DNA from: Linnemannia elongata
Lineage: Eukaryota; Mortierellomycota; Mortierellomycetes; Mortierellales; Mortierellaceae
Reading direction: 5' to 3'
Length of the DNA: 28,697 nucleotides
Assembly: GCA_036320915.1 (NCBI GenBank)
Contig: JAXBDG010000030.1
Location: 1-28,697 of the forward strand
Position 1 is the first letter of the stretch, and every line of letters begins with the position of its first letter. Positions 8,901-17,562 of the stretch are shown here, one piece after another. The translations under genes and the position numbers were made by a program. The notes below the pieces were generated by a model that did not search any database, was not told where the DNA came from, and was given only the letters and a program-made list of their open reading frames with translations.

Positions 8901-11518
8901 GAACGGTGCGACCACAGCCTCCTGGAGTTGTGTGGTCCCTTTCCTGTCGTTGCGGCCACCAGGTTGGAAGAAGATCCGATAGTCGGATCCAAGGTACTCG
9001 CTCCTGCAGCTGATCACCATTTTGACGTTCCATTCTCCAGGCTGGTTCAGTCGATTGTCGTTATAGAGGTTCACCTTCTTCTGGCATTCGTCGTAGCCAT
9101 CGCAGATCAAGACGATTTGGCGGTAGGACTTGAGTTCCCGGATCTGGTCCTTTGTGAATCCGTTTTTTCGCAGATGCTTAGCAATGAGATCCTCCTCTGG
9201 CATGTTGATAGCGGGTAGGGTCACAAAGAGGGGGATCCACTTTTTGTCAAGGTTGTAGGCCATCCACAAGTTTCTCTCAAGCTCCAGGTTGAATGTCGAC
9301 TTTCCGGCACCAGAATCTCCCAGTAGCAACAAAACCTTGCTATCGGCTGCTAGCAAGAACTCGTTGACTCTGGTTGTCAGATCAAAGAGATCGGCGTCGG
9401 GTGACTCACGGGTCGGCTTGGCTTCAGGAGGGATGTAGACCGTATGGCGTTGCTCCTGCTCCTGAATTCTATGGCACTGATACTTTCGCAGGGCCGGTTC
9501 AATCGAGGGTTTGCTTTGAACCTGGTCTATCAGGGATGATGAGTCGAGATGGGACGCGGAGACGTTCCAGGTGTGCGCGCTCGGTCCCGTTTGGATACAG
9601 GATTGGTAAAGGTTGCGTTTGTTTTCATCGCCTTCTGTGGACAAGTCCTTTAGGAGGATCCTGATAACACTGTGCATCGATTCTACAAGAGTACAAAAGC
9701 AGCACGCGACCTGTGAGAATCAATTTCAACGAGCCTAAAGTACATAAATCCAACCTTCTTATATCCTTTCTCACCTTGACTAGTGCTGTGGGACAATTGC
9801 AAGAGAATATCCAAGATGCACTGCTTGATACGAGGTTCCTGACCCCATTCCTCATCGTTCCAGTACATTTCTCCTAGAAACGCAATTGCATCCTTCCGAG
9901 AGACATCATCCCAAATCGGATCAGCCGCCAAATATCCGAGTCGTTGGCAGACACCCCATTGAAAGGCCAGATCACGGCGGCAGGGTGCCTCGCAGACCAA
10001 GGTCTTGAACTTGGTCAGCTCGCCGTTCTGGATCAACGTGTCGGCACCGCGTAAGGCTGCGTACCAAGTACGCTTGTGGCTGAAACTTAGTCCATCCTTG
10101 AGCGACTCCAGCAACCCTTGACCGCTTTCCATCAGGTTTGTCACACCGTTGTAGGCGTCCTGCACGAGTCCAAAGATCTGACCTGCTCCTTTGAACCCTT
10201 CTTGGATGGTGCTCAATCCGCTGATGAACTCTGAGACATTCAACCCCTTGATCGCACTCGCTAATCCTCCGACACCCTTGATGACTGCACCTGATCGTCG
10301 CAAGGCTGCCTGCCACGGCTCTTCATCGTCGGGAACACACAGAAGTGCCTGAGATGCGTATGCGGCTTGGTATACGATATATGGATCCTTGTCGCTCTTC
10401 AGACGGTCCAGGTAAGAGAGGAGCGGCTCATGCAACTTGACGCGGTCCAGTCCTTGTATGTTGCAATCGGCCATGGCATCGAGGACACGCGACACCGTCA
10501 TAGTCAACCTGTAGATGTGCTGAGGTGATTGGTGGAATGTCTCTTGGAGACGGGTGCTCAACAGGTTGAGGATCTTGACCAAGTCATCGGCCTCGATGTA
10601 TTCAGGAGTGGCCTGAATCATGGGCGCCAATCCCTGAAGAGCCTGGACATCCAGGAGGAGGGAATCATTGATCATGTTGACAAATAGGGAGAGCAAGGCT
10701 CGAAAATCGGGTCTCTCGAGCACGGGAGCCAGACACACGACCTCATTGATGGCCTTGATGTCCTTCAGTTTGTCCTGAACAAGTGCTCGGATTATATCTG
10801 TGGCTAGGGTCCTGAGTCTGTCCTTTTCATCCTGATTCTTCTCAGTGGCTGTCAGCCAGGCGCGAGTTGAAGCGTCGAGGCTGTCCAGAGGTAAAGCTGT
10901 TTCTTGCAGGAGAGCAAGACAGAAAGCGAGTTGGCGAGTGCTGGTCAGGCGGTCATCAGGTCCTGGCAGCGTGAACTGGACAACGGGCGGAGGACAGTCC
11001 TTTGTGAAGATAGCTGGCAAAACAGTTCCTCTGTTGCGGATGGCGGCGGTGCTTGAAGAGATTGTCGAAGCAGAGACAACACAAGCAGATGATATAGACA
11101 GAGGCAAGACTTGAGCCAAAGGTGGAGCTGGCGTACTTTTATCAATAGTCCTGCTGAGAATGGCAAAAGGGTCCGCAAATGGTCAGATACATGTTCTCTT
11201 CATCGCCAACTGTCTCTACAATCGATTCCAGTGACTTTGATTATACCTCAGTTCGTCAGCCTTGCCGTAACTGAGCTGGGCTTCGTCGGGAAGACCCAAT
11301 TTCTCGAGGAGCTCTCCATGCTGACGAAAGGCGGCGATGATCTGGTCATGATCCTTGATGCTCTTGGAGATGTCCATCCTCTCCAGAGCTTCTTTCGCAT
11401 TGTCGCATAGTTTCTGGGCTCGTCGTCGGTCCTTTGTTTCCTTGGCATTCTCGAGGTGGGTGTTCGCGCGGGCAAGGGCTTCCTCCGAGGAGAGGGTTCT
11501 TTTATACCAAGGCGCCAT
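5943..11518 (-). CDS. NLR-type NTPase: helical/ARM-like N-terminus, NACHT, pentapeptide repeats, 14 WD40 units
   Basis: Three exons on the minus strand: 11518-11247, 11153-9775 and 9682-5943, joined by GT..AG introns. They sum to 5391 nt, or 1796 residues plus stop. The ATG at 11518 starts the first open segment (MAPWYKR), which has TPR-like helices. Residues about 95-550 are an alpha-helical ARM-like region. The NACHT domain has Walker A GDSGAGKST (672-680) and Walker B LICDGYDE (742-749). Pentapeptide A(D/N)L repeats lie at about 1099-1156, and WD40 units at about 1160-1745, followed by a 40-50 residue tail. In fungi, NACHT-WD40 proteins such as Podospora HET-E/HET-D are STAND sensors: the repeats bind a ligand, the NTPase oligomerises and the N-terminus signals. 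Here the effector would be the helical N-terminus, whose activity I cannot name. No frame break is seen in 5.4 kb of coding sequence. The ligand is unknown, and the start could lie further upstream if a 5' exon was missed. Confidence 0.88.
6210..7721 (-). repeat. WD40 array of 12 units with 126-bp period
   Basis: Twelve consecutive 42-codon units inside the NLR gene share the frame V-x-S-V-V-F-S-P-S-G-Q-Q-I-A-S-G-S-x-D-x-T-V-R-L-W-D followed by AQTGAPGAILSGHT. The outermost two WD40 units of the domain (one before, one after) are diverged and are not counted here. DNA identity between units is very high, with landmarks such as GGCGAAAACACCACGCTC recurring every 126 bases. Differences fall mainly on the residues just after GHT and on the residue before the conserved Asp. 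This is the high-internal-conservation pattern known from fungal NLRs, in which repeats are homogenised and reshuffled. Confidence 0.9.
9683..9774 (-). other. NLR intron 2 (92 nt)
   Basis: Minus-strand donor CAAG|GTGAGAAAGG and acceptor CTCTTGTAG|AATCG. Splicing is phase 1: G joins AA to make Glu, then Ser-Met-His. An earlier CACAG acceptor 25 bases upstream would put the NACHT exon out of frame, so the TAG acceptor is preferred. Confidence 0.8.
11154..11246 (-). other. NLR intron 1 (93 or 96 nt) with tandem acceptor
   Basis: Minus-strand donor CTGAG|GTATAATC. The acceptor region reads TTCTCAGCAG, so either CAG can be used. Both keep the frame: one gives ...ADEL-S-R-TIDK, the other ...ADEL-R-TIDK. 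I used the first acceptor for the exon boundary. The intron contains in-frame stops, so it must be removed. Confidence 0.75.
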
Positions 11519-12313
11519 GTGGTGTTTCTCTGTGAAGGTTGTCGGAACAGAAAGACGTTAGAGAACGGATTTTGACATTATTAATGAAGGACCCCTGGAT
11601 GCGATGGATGTGGATTCTTACTGATAGATCTGGTCTGATTGATAATCCAAGCGTGAGTTGACCAAAAGGAATAAGGGTGGCAAGGAAGCGAACGAAGGGA
11701 AATAAGGAGGAGGAGGAGATAGATGGAGAGAATAAAGAACGAACAAAAAAAAAGAGTGTGGGAACGAACATTAAGTTTTCCTCCTCGATCAATCTTGTAC
11801 GATCCGAGCGTTTGAACTGATGGGTTGCCATGCGCATGAATACTCAGGGATATAACAGCCACATACCAGTAGCTTCCAGGACAGAACAGCCAACGTTTTT
11901 TTATTTGTAATCTGTCGCTTTCTTCCAGGTGCCCTCGAATTTTTCTTCAGTTCCCTTGAAATTCCTTTGTGCAACCATGCTTGATATCAACTGTCACATC
12001 TACTGCACTCCTTTAGAAAAAAAAAAGAAAGAGAGGAGATGTTGTTCTTTCGAACAAACCTATACTTTTCTTGGAGCCCCTCTTCTTTTTCCGTCTTTGT
12101 CAAGCACACATTCGCTGTTGCCAAAAATAATTTCGCATTTCCTAGATGTTGTCACTTTCATCAGTTCTCTCCTGCCTCGCTCGCAGCCTTGTCCTCAGAC
12201 ACCTTCGTGTTCTCCCGTGATGATGTCCCTTAACCTTTTTTTTGTTTCCCATTGACCTTTTTTTGCTTTTACTATTTACTACTATGAGAGAATAGGAAAG
12301 AGACCTGATTATC
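11519..12313. other. Divergent intergenic region, NLR and small secreted gene
   Basis: The NLR gene (minus) and the small secreted gene (plus) diverge from here. I see no supported gene. The region has short A/T runs and a pyrimidine-rich stretch on the plus strand at 12060-12240 but no clear TATA element for the NLR. The promoters of both genes should lie here. Confidence 0.5.
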
Positions 12314-12321
12314 TATAAAAA
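12314..12321 (+). promoter_or_regulatory. TATA box of small secreted protein gene
   Basis: TATAAAAA, in the context ATCTATAAAAACCCC, lies 118 bases upstream of the ATG at 12432. This is compatible with a leader of roughly 85-90 bases. Confidence 0.55.
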
Positions 12322-12431
12322 CCCCCCAACTGAGAAGCATTCCCATTTATCTCACATACAGCTATAAACTCTAGCATACAAACGTCATCCGACTTCTCAG
12401 GCCGAACCCTATTCCAGTAATATTTACCGTC

Positions 12432-12671
12432 ATGAAATCACTTACCGTTCTAAACCTCATCAGTCTGTCGACCCTAGCCCTAGTTGTCTCGTTGACTCTT
12501 GCATCAAATGCATTGCCTCTAGGAGCTTCATCCAAGGACAATCGAAGCTGGGAACTCGGCGTTGCAAAGCGTGATGGACCAACGTGCCAAGATATAGTCA
12601 CCAAGGCCAAAGTGTTAGATCTTATTAAAAACGAGGCGAGCGTGTGTCCGGGTGACGAAACACAGGATTAG
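12432..12671 (+). CDS. Small secreted protein, candidate processed peptide
   Basis: A single exon encodes 79 residues. The ATG sits in the context ACCGTCATG. Residues 1 to about 27 form a strong signal peptide with a Leu/Val-rich core. A short pro-region follows, ending in AKR at 45-47, a Kex2-type site. Cleavage there would release a 32-residue peptide with only two cysteines (52 and 72), enough for one disulfide. A TATA box lies 118 bases upstream and AATAAA 40 bases downstream of the stop, so the locus looks expressed. I recognise no family. A secreted signalling peptide or effector is possible, but this is inferred from the layout only. Confidence 0.68.
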   Translation: MKSLTVLNLISLSTLALVVSLTLASNALPLGASSKDNRSWELGVAKRDGPTCQDIVTKAKVLDLIKNEASVCPGDETQD

Positions 12672-12710
12672 TTTTTATTTGGCGAAAAATCTCTGTTAAT
12701 TAGTGTGCTC

Positions 12711-12716
12711 AATAAA
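12711..12716 (+). terminator. AATAAA polyadenylation signal
   Basis: AATAAA lies 40 bases after the stop codon of the 79-residue secreted protein gene, in the context GCTCAATAAACC. Confidence 0.55.
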
Positions 12717-13315
12717 CCGGTCAACCACAACGACCTTCTTTCTCGTCTCAATTTTCCCTGAATTTTGACACGGACAGGCACAACTGTCGCGTACTTGGCC
12801 ATAGGATAAGCGTAGTATCCTAAGCCATGCCTTATTACGCCTTTTTGATGCCTTGTCGCCATGTGCCCCTTTCCACCGAGAGCCTTGAATTACTGTATCT
12901 CATGACCAGTGACTATGGCCAAAGCGACTGTACGCGTTGGGCTCAGTATTTAGTATATACAGTATATTCTGTAGTTCCCTCTCTTTAGTTGTTCTTTGCC
13001 TAGTAGCTTGAATACATCCTTGATCATACCCTAAACTCTCTTACCTTGTCATTTCACTCAACCCCGTTCTAGTGAAAGGTCATTCTGCCTCTGCCCTGTC
13101 CAGATTCTCGACACCTTCCGACTTCCGAAAAAATCAAGGGCGACTTTCCGTGTTACTTATTTGGCTGGAAGGAGGTGGGGGATATGAATGTCCCACAGTT
13201 ACAGTTTAAATCCATGCAGGGCGTCAGTGTTTGCGAGTGGTTACTTGGAAAGTCTTGCGGTGGATTTTCAACATAGAGTGAGTGTTTTTTCTCACATCTT
13301 GCTGAAATGTAAGTT
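12717..13315. other. Spacer between convergent small secreted genes
   Basis: About 600 bases between the two polyadenylation signals. I see no ORF with a domain or signal peptide and no RNA gene. Confidence 0.5.
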
Positions 13316-13321
13316 TTTATT
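13316..13321 (-). terminator. AATAAA polyadenylation signal (minus)
   Basis: TTTATT on the plus strand reads AATAAA on the minus strand, 73 bases past the stop of the Cys-rich secreted protein gene at 13394. Confidence 0.45.
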
Positions 13322-13393
13322 TTTTTTAAATGTACGCTTGGGCCTTAGGGAATGTATACATGTATGTTATTCAGTGCAGTATTCATAGGCGAG

Positions 13394-13660
13394 TTAGGAG
13401 CAGTACTCCTTGGCGAGTCCCTTAGCTTCCTCATATCCAGGGAGGTCACTGCACTCCCAGTTCCCATAGCAAAGCACATTGCCTTGCTCGATCTGACAAC
13501 TGCAACTGAGCCCCTCACAGTCTTCGTCCGGTTTAACATTGTCAAGACACACCTCAAGCATGTCCTTCGAGCACCGTGTTTGGGTGGTTGCTATCATGGA
13601 GTAGCTTAGGAGCAGAAGGGTGATGAGAACGACGTATAAGGAGGTGTGAAAGGCAGTCAT
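13394..13660 (-). CDS. Small secreted cysteine-rich protein (8 Cys)
   Basis: A single exon encodes 88 residues. Residues 1 to about 28 are a signal peptide with a hydrophobic core (VVLITLLLLSY). The mature part has eight cysteines at 30, 38, 48, 53, 55, 64, 70 and 87, including CSC, which would allow four disulfides. The mature part is acidic (many Glu and Asp). Size, export signal and even cysteine count are typical of fungal effectors or small antimicrobial-type proteins, but I cannot assign a family. An AT-rich TATATAAA block (13779-13786, read from either strand) lies about 120 bases upstream, and an AATAAA lies downstream. It converges with the secreted gene at 12432. Confidence 0.68.
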   Translation of the reverse strand: MTAFHTSLYVVLITLLLLSYSMIATTQTRCSKDMLEVCLDNVKPDEDCEGLSCSCQIEQGNVLCYGNWECSDLPGYEEAKGLAKEYCS

Positions 13661-13929
13661 ACTTCGGATTGGTGCTGAGTAAACTCTGGGTGCGAGTGTT
13701 GGGAGAGCTGTTACAAGTCCATAGACTTGGTGAGGATGGTGTGTGTGTCGGTGCAGGATACTGGGTAGATGTTTCTTCTATATAAACGTGAAAAGGGTCG
13801 AGCTGTTGTCGTTCGGGTATGGGAGAGAAAACAAAATCAGAGTGATACAGGTTCTTGGGACCAGACATGAGAAAGCTGAAGAGCACACTATGAGGGAGAG
13901 GTTCCATAAAATCGAAGAGATGTAGAGAG

Positions 13930-14301
13930 AGAAAAAAAAAAGATGCAGAAAAATCAAGGGGACACAACGAAAATGAAGGGATGCTGGAAACGAATGAAGG
14001 AAGACACAGAGAAGAAAGGACTAGAAAGATCAAGGCGTAGCACCAAGGGACACCATCAAGGCATACCATCAAGGGACACCATTAAGAGACAACGTCAAAG
14101 TCCACCACTAGTGAAAATCACCAAGAAACAATATCAAGGGTCAATACCAAATTCAAAGAATGCTAAAAGAGTTCAAGGGATGCTAGAAAAAAATCAAAGG
14201 ATGCTGAGAAAATATCAAGGGACAACAGTAATAGACAACACCAAAGGACAACACTAATAGATAAGCATCAAGAGACAACATCAAGGGTCAACAGAAAGAG
14301 T
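13930..14301 (+). repeat. Degenerate ATCAAGGGACAAC / GGGATGCTGAGAAAA repeats
   Basis: This stretch is made of short imperfect repeats of two related words: ATCAAGGGACA(A/C)C and CAAGGGATGCTxGAAAA. Spacing is irregular, about 12-25 bases. It has no open frame with coding character. It runs directly into the first 28S fragment at 14302, so it may be rDNA spacer repeat, though I cannot show this from one copy. Confidence 0.5.
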
Positions 14302-14412
14302 GACAACTGGCTTGTGACGGCTAAGCGTTCATAGCGACGTTGCCTTTTGATCCTTCGATGTCGGCTCTTCCTGTCATACTGAAGCAGGATTCAGCAGGCG
14401 TTTAGATTGTTC
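14302..14412 (+). rRNA. 28S rRNA fragment A (short, truncated)
   Basis: About 110 bases match the conserved 3' part of large-subunit rRNA. It starts at the GATAACTGGCTTGTG region (here GACAACTGGCTTGTG) and runs through AGCGTTCATAGCGAC, TTCGATGTCGGCTCTTCC and GATTGTTCGCC. It is diverged from the neighbouring longer copy (for example, GCAGGCGTTTAGATTG in place of GTAAACGTTGGATTG) and stops before the GGGAACGTGAGC segment. It is a non-functional fragment. Confidence 0.75.
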
Positions 14413-14821
14413 GCCGCAATTAATGCATAGGACAAGAGTACACTGAAAAAGAAGGTGTAGCTGAACAATCATGTCATAAGGGAAAGCAGAGGATGACAGG
14501 GGGAGGTGGAGACGCAAAAGGGAAAGGATATGCTGAAAGAAAAAAAAAAGCGGAGATGGTGAAAACTGAGTGGGTGCTGGAAATAGGAGGGGAGAAGGGT
14601 TACTAAAAAAAAAAGGGGGGGGGGGGGATCCTAAAAAGAAGGGGATAGAAAAAAGTCGCTGAAAAAGGGACAGCGGAGCGTCAAGAGTGGACTTGGGTGA
14701 ATACTGCACAACCACCATGGTACACGCAAGAAGACAGGTGCTCTAAAACAAAGAATGGGACTCTAGGGAGACCAAGGAAAAGAAGGGACAACAGGGATAG
14801 AAAGGAAAGGGAAAGCCTGGT
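14413..14821 (+). other. Purine-rich low-complexity spacer between 28S fragments
   Basis: About 400 bases dominated by GGA/GAAA words, with a run of about 11 G at 14617-14627. Frames are open mainly on the minus strand because of the pyrimidine bias, and carry no domain. It resembles the purine-rich repeats left of fragment A. Confidence 0.5.
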
Positions 14822-14858
14822 CACTTGGCATTGGCAGCCAAGCGTTCATAGCGATGTT

Positions 14859-14894
<36 letters not shown>

Positions 14895-15392
14895 ACTGAA
14901 GCAGAATTCAGTAAACGTTGGATTGTTCACCCACTAATAGGGAACGTGAGCTGGGTTTGGACCGTCGTGAGACAGGTTAGTTTACCCTACTGATGAAATG
15001 TTGTTGCAATAGTAATTGAACTTAGTACGAGAGGAACCGTTCATTCGGATAATTGGTATTTGGGCCTGCCTGAGCAAGCAATGGCCCGAAGCTATCATCC
15101 GTTGGATTATGGCTGAACGCCTCCAAGTCAGAATCTGTGCTAGAACTTGACGATTACCGCCTTTTCCGATTTTTAGTTGAATACGAATAGACCTCCGGGT
15201 CCTGAATCATATTACGTGGGTGGTCTTGTGGAGCGGAAAGGCTTCATGAGGCTCCTGCTAATGTTAATTTCAAATATTGGAAGAAGATAAATCCATTGCA
15301 GACGACTTTAATTGAACGGGGGGTATTGTAAGCTGTAGAGTAGCCTTGTTGCTACGATCTGCTGAGATTAAGCCCCTTGCTCTATAGATGTG
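14822..15392 (+). rRNA. 28S rRNA 3'-end fragment B
   Basis: The 3' part of large-subunit rRNA, running to the gene end (GCTGAGATTAAGCCCC at about 15360-15390). The conserved landmarks are in order: AGCGTTCATAGCGATG, TCGATGTCGGCTCTTCC, CACCCACTAATAGGGAACG, GACCGTCGTGAGACAGG, and the sarcin-ricin loop AGTACGAGAGGAACC (15024-15038, intact), then GGATTATGGCTGAACGCC. The 5' five-sixths of the gene is missing, and the variable region near 15150-15260 is diverged. This is a truncated rDNA copy, not a working gene. Confidence 0.85.
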
Positions 15393-15526
15393 TTCCCAAG
15401 GGCCAAGAACATCACCTTTTCTTTGTTTCATTTTTTTCTTCTTTCAGGCTCTTAAATTAAGGGCCGTTTAACTTAAACAGTGTCTGGAAAGCACAAGAAC
15501 GACCGTACTTCCCATTTTCTTTATAC
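15393..15526 (+). other. Spacer between 28S fragment B and DIRS left end
   Basis: About 134 bases that follow the 28S 3' end. It is probably the start of the rDNA external/intergenic spacer, ending where the retroelement begins (TTTATAC|ACATTGTAC). No gene is seen. Confidence 0.5.
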
Positions 15527-15641
15527 ACATTGTACTTCAAGAGAGGGAAACCCACTTCATGTCAACGTGACTATCTTTATTTCTTCAGGCAATTACAGAG
15601 ATAAAAAAGGAAAAAAGCGCAGTACCTAGAACCTCACCATC
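15527..15641 (+). repeat. DIRS left inverted terminal repeat
   Basis: Begins ACATTGTACTTCAAGAG and contains GGAAACCCACTTCATGTC, then AACGTGACTATC...GCGCAGTACCTAGAACC...CACCATC. The inner 95 or so bases match the reverse complement of the right repeat with a few indels. The outer 37 bases (15527-15563) are found exactly, in reverse complement, at 18809-18845. Confidence 0.88.
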
Positions 15642-15697
15642 TTTTCGCTGGAACTTTTCCGCGAGCTCTTTTAGCATATATTCCTACAATAAACCCC

Positions 15698-16623
15698 ATG
15701 AACAATGCTCCCCTTCCCCAACCCGACCTCGGCTCGATGGTGGCCAGGTTGGCTCAGCAGATGGACTCTCTCTCACAAGAGATCGCAGTCCTTCGTTCCC
15801 TGCAACTACGGTCCACAGGATCTACCGATCCCACCCTCATCCGCCAAAATGACTCTTTTGCCTATCAGCCTTCCCAGCAGCTTATTGAAACTGGGACTTA
15901 CTACAAAGGCAACGATGGTGTTTCCAAATGCACCTTCCTCGAGTCACTCTTCTTGTCACCTCTCTCGGCTGATGAGAAGAAAGCCGTGGCCGCTTCCAGC
16001 CACTCCATGTTGGGCGTGGACTACTCCCCTCCCCAGGTTCCAGAAGGTGTCACTCTCCAAGGCGACCATAGACTGTGGGATTCCCAGCTCCGTGATGTTC
16101 AATATCAAGCGGGCCAGACCCTCAAGTGGCTCGATTATTACATGCATTCTCAAGCGCAGGATCCTCACAAGGCTTCCGATCCATCCCAGCTTTCCTTTTT
16201 GGTCGCTTTCCGCCGGAACTACATCGATTTCATCTCGTCCATCTCCCAGACGAGACTCAACAACCTCTTCAAGTTCGCCCGCATTTCGTGCAAGGCCCCC
16301 CCGATTAGCCCTGCCTCCGCCCCTCAGCTTATTGACCCGAATGTTATGCGTGACACTCTGGCCACTGCTGAAGCCACCAAAAAGAATTGGGTCTCTCCTC
16401 AATCTGAGACCAAATCAACCAATTCTAGGACGAACAGGAAACCTAGACGTGGGCGCAAACCTGCCCCCACCAAACCAACAGCCGAGCAGGACGAGTCTGG
16501 CAGTCTGGCACACAGCCAGACCAATCTCGTTCGAGGTCATCTGCTCCTCGTTCAGACACCCCCAAGCCTGAGAAGAAGGGTTTTTCCCGGCCCTCCTCGA
16601 AGACCAGGGAGAAGTCTTTGTAG
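15698..16623 (+). pseudogene. DIRS gag-like ORF (frameshifted)
   Basis: The first ORF of the element starts at the ATG at 15698 (MNNAPLPQPDLG). It continues with an early coiled-coil-like stretch (MVARLAQQMDSLSQEIAVLRSL), a conserved middle region about residues 120-200, and a basic tail (NRKPRRGRKPAPTKP). DIRS gag proteins package the RNA; they lack retroviral-type signatures and are recognised by position and by such regions. Near 16500 the best frame moves by one base. In the new frame the tail reads as Ser/Arg-rich (SRSRSSAPRS..) and stops at the TAG at 16621-16623. That stop overlaps the start of the pol frame (GTAGGG), a typical close gag-pol packing. Confidence 0.7.
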
Positions 16624-17562
16624 GGGGGCGGCTCTCGCTGTTCCAGTCGGTCTGGCGACGACTGACCAACGAAACGTGGGTACGCAAGATAATAGAGGAG
16701 GGGTTCCGCATCCCCTTCCTCTCCCAGCCGCCAGTGTCCATCTCCAAGACAGTTGCGTACCCCTTGTCCCAGGAAGCTCAGGAAGCGACAGAGCAGGAGA
16801 TCAAACAACTCCTGATCAAGCGGGCCATAGAGGAAGTGGACCCGCTCTCCCTGGGACATCGATCTCCCCTGTTTACCATTCCGAAGAAGAACGGCCAGCT
16901 TAATGGGGAAGGTAATCCAGCTCCACTCGGACAGCACAACAGCTCTGGCTTATGTGACCAAGTTCGGCGGCACCAAGTCAACACTTCTCATGGATCTTTC
17001 ACGCCAGATATGGACACACTGTCTACAGACGGGAACGAGGGTCATGACATCGTTCATCAAGTCGGAGGACAATCCAGCGGACCGCCCATCCCGGGCCCTT
17101 TGGCTTCAGACGGAATGGACGCTACACCCAAGTCTATTTCAGCAGATCGACAGGATGTGGGGCCCACACACAGTGGACCTATTCGCATCCAGGACCAACA
17201 CTCAGCTCCCACGGTTCTTCTCATGGAAGCCGGATCCACAAGCACTAGCAACAAACGCACTCAGAGTGCCTTGGGTTCAGGAGAACGGCTTTGCCAGCCC
17301 ACCATGGGCCCTCATCTCACAGTGTCTGGCGAAGATACAGAGGGAACAGTCAACAATCACTCTGGTGACTCCTTACTGGCCATCAGCGATATGGTTTCCA
17401 ACCCTACGGAACCTTGCACTCCAACCTCCTCTCCTGATCCAGCCGCAGGATCGTCTCGCCTTTTCTCCAGACGGCAATCAGCTCGACTGGACACTAGCAG
17501 CATGGCGCATCAGCGGCAGCGGCTTACGGAGGAAGGCGCATCAGCTGCCACTGTCAAAGTAA
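16620..17562 (+). pseudogene. DIRS reverse transcriptase/RNase H remnant with core deletion
   Basis: The frame from 16620 reads VGGRLSLFQSVWRRLTNETW, then GFRIPFL..., LLIKRAIEEVD and LFTIPKKNGQL. These are the N-terminal motifs of a DIRS/Ty3-like RT. At about 16900 the sequence jumps to GKVIQLHSDSTTALAYV in another frame, which is the second half of RNase H. It continues through DNPADRPSR and TVDLFASRTN to the region before the recombinase, ending at 17562. The RT palm with its YxDD motif and the first RNase H acidic residues are missing. From family order I estimate over 1 kb has been lost. The copy cannot reverse transcribe for itself. Confidence 0.8.

Noticed and set aside
13554..14072. 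Minus-strand frame of 172 codons overlapping the Cys-rich gene
   Set aside because: It overlaps the better supported eight-Cys gene in another frame and reads through its upstream region. It is a Ser/Pro/Leu-rich shadow without motifs.
14822..15392. Working 28S rRNA gene
   Set aside because: Only the 3' part is present. The rest of 28S, 5.8S and 18S are absent and variable regions are damaged.
16734..17562. Long frame 16734-18209 read as one protein through the RNase H region
   Set aside because: Between 16903 and about 17515 the RNase H motifs are in another frame. The 16734 frame there is an incidental Ser/Pro-rich reading.
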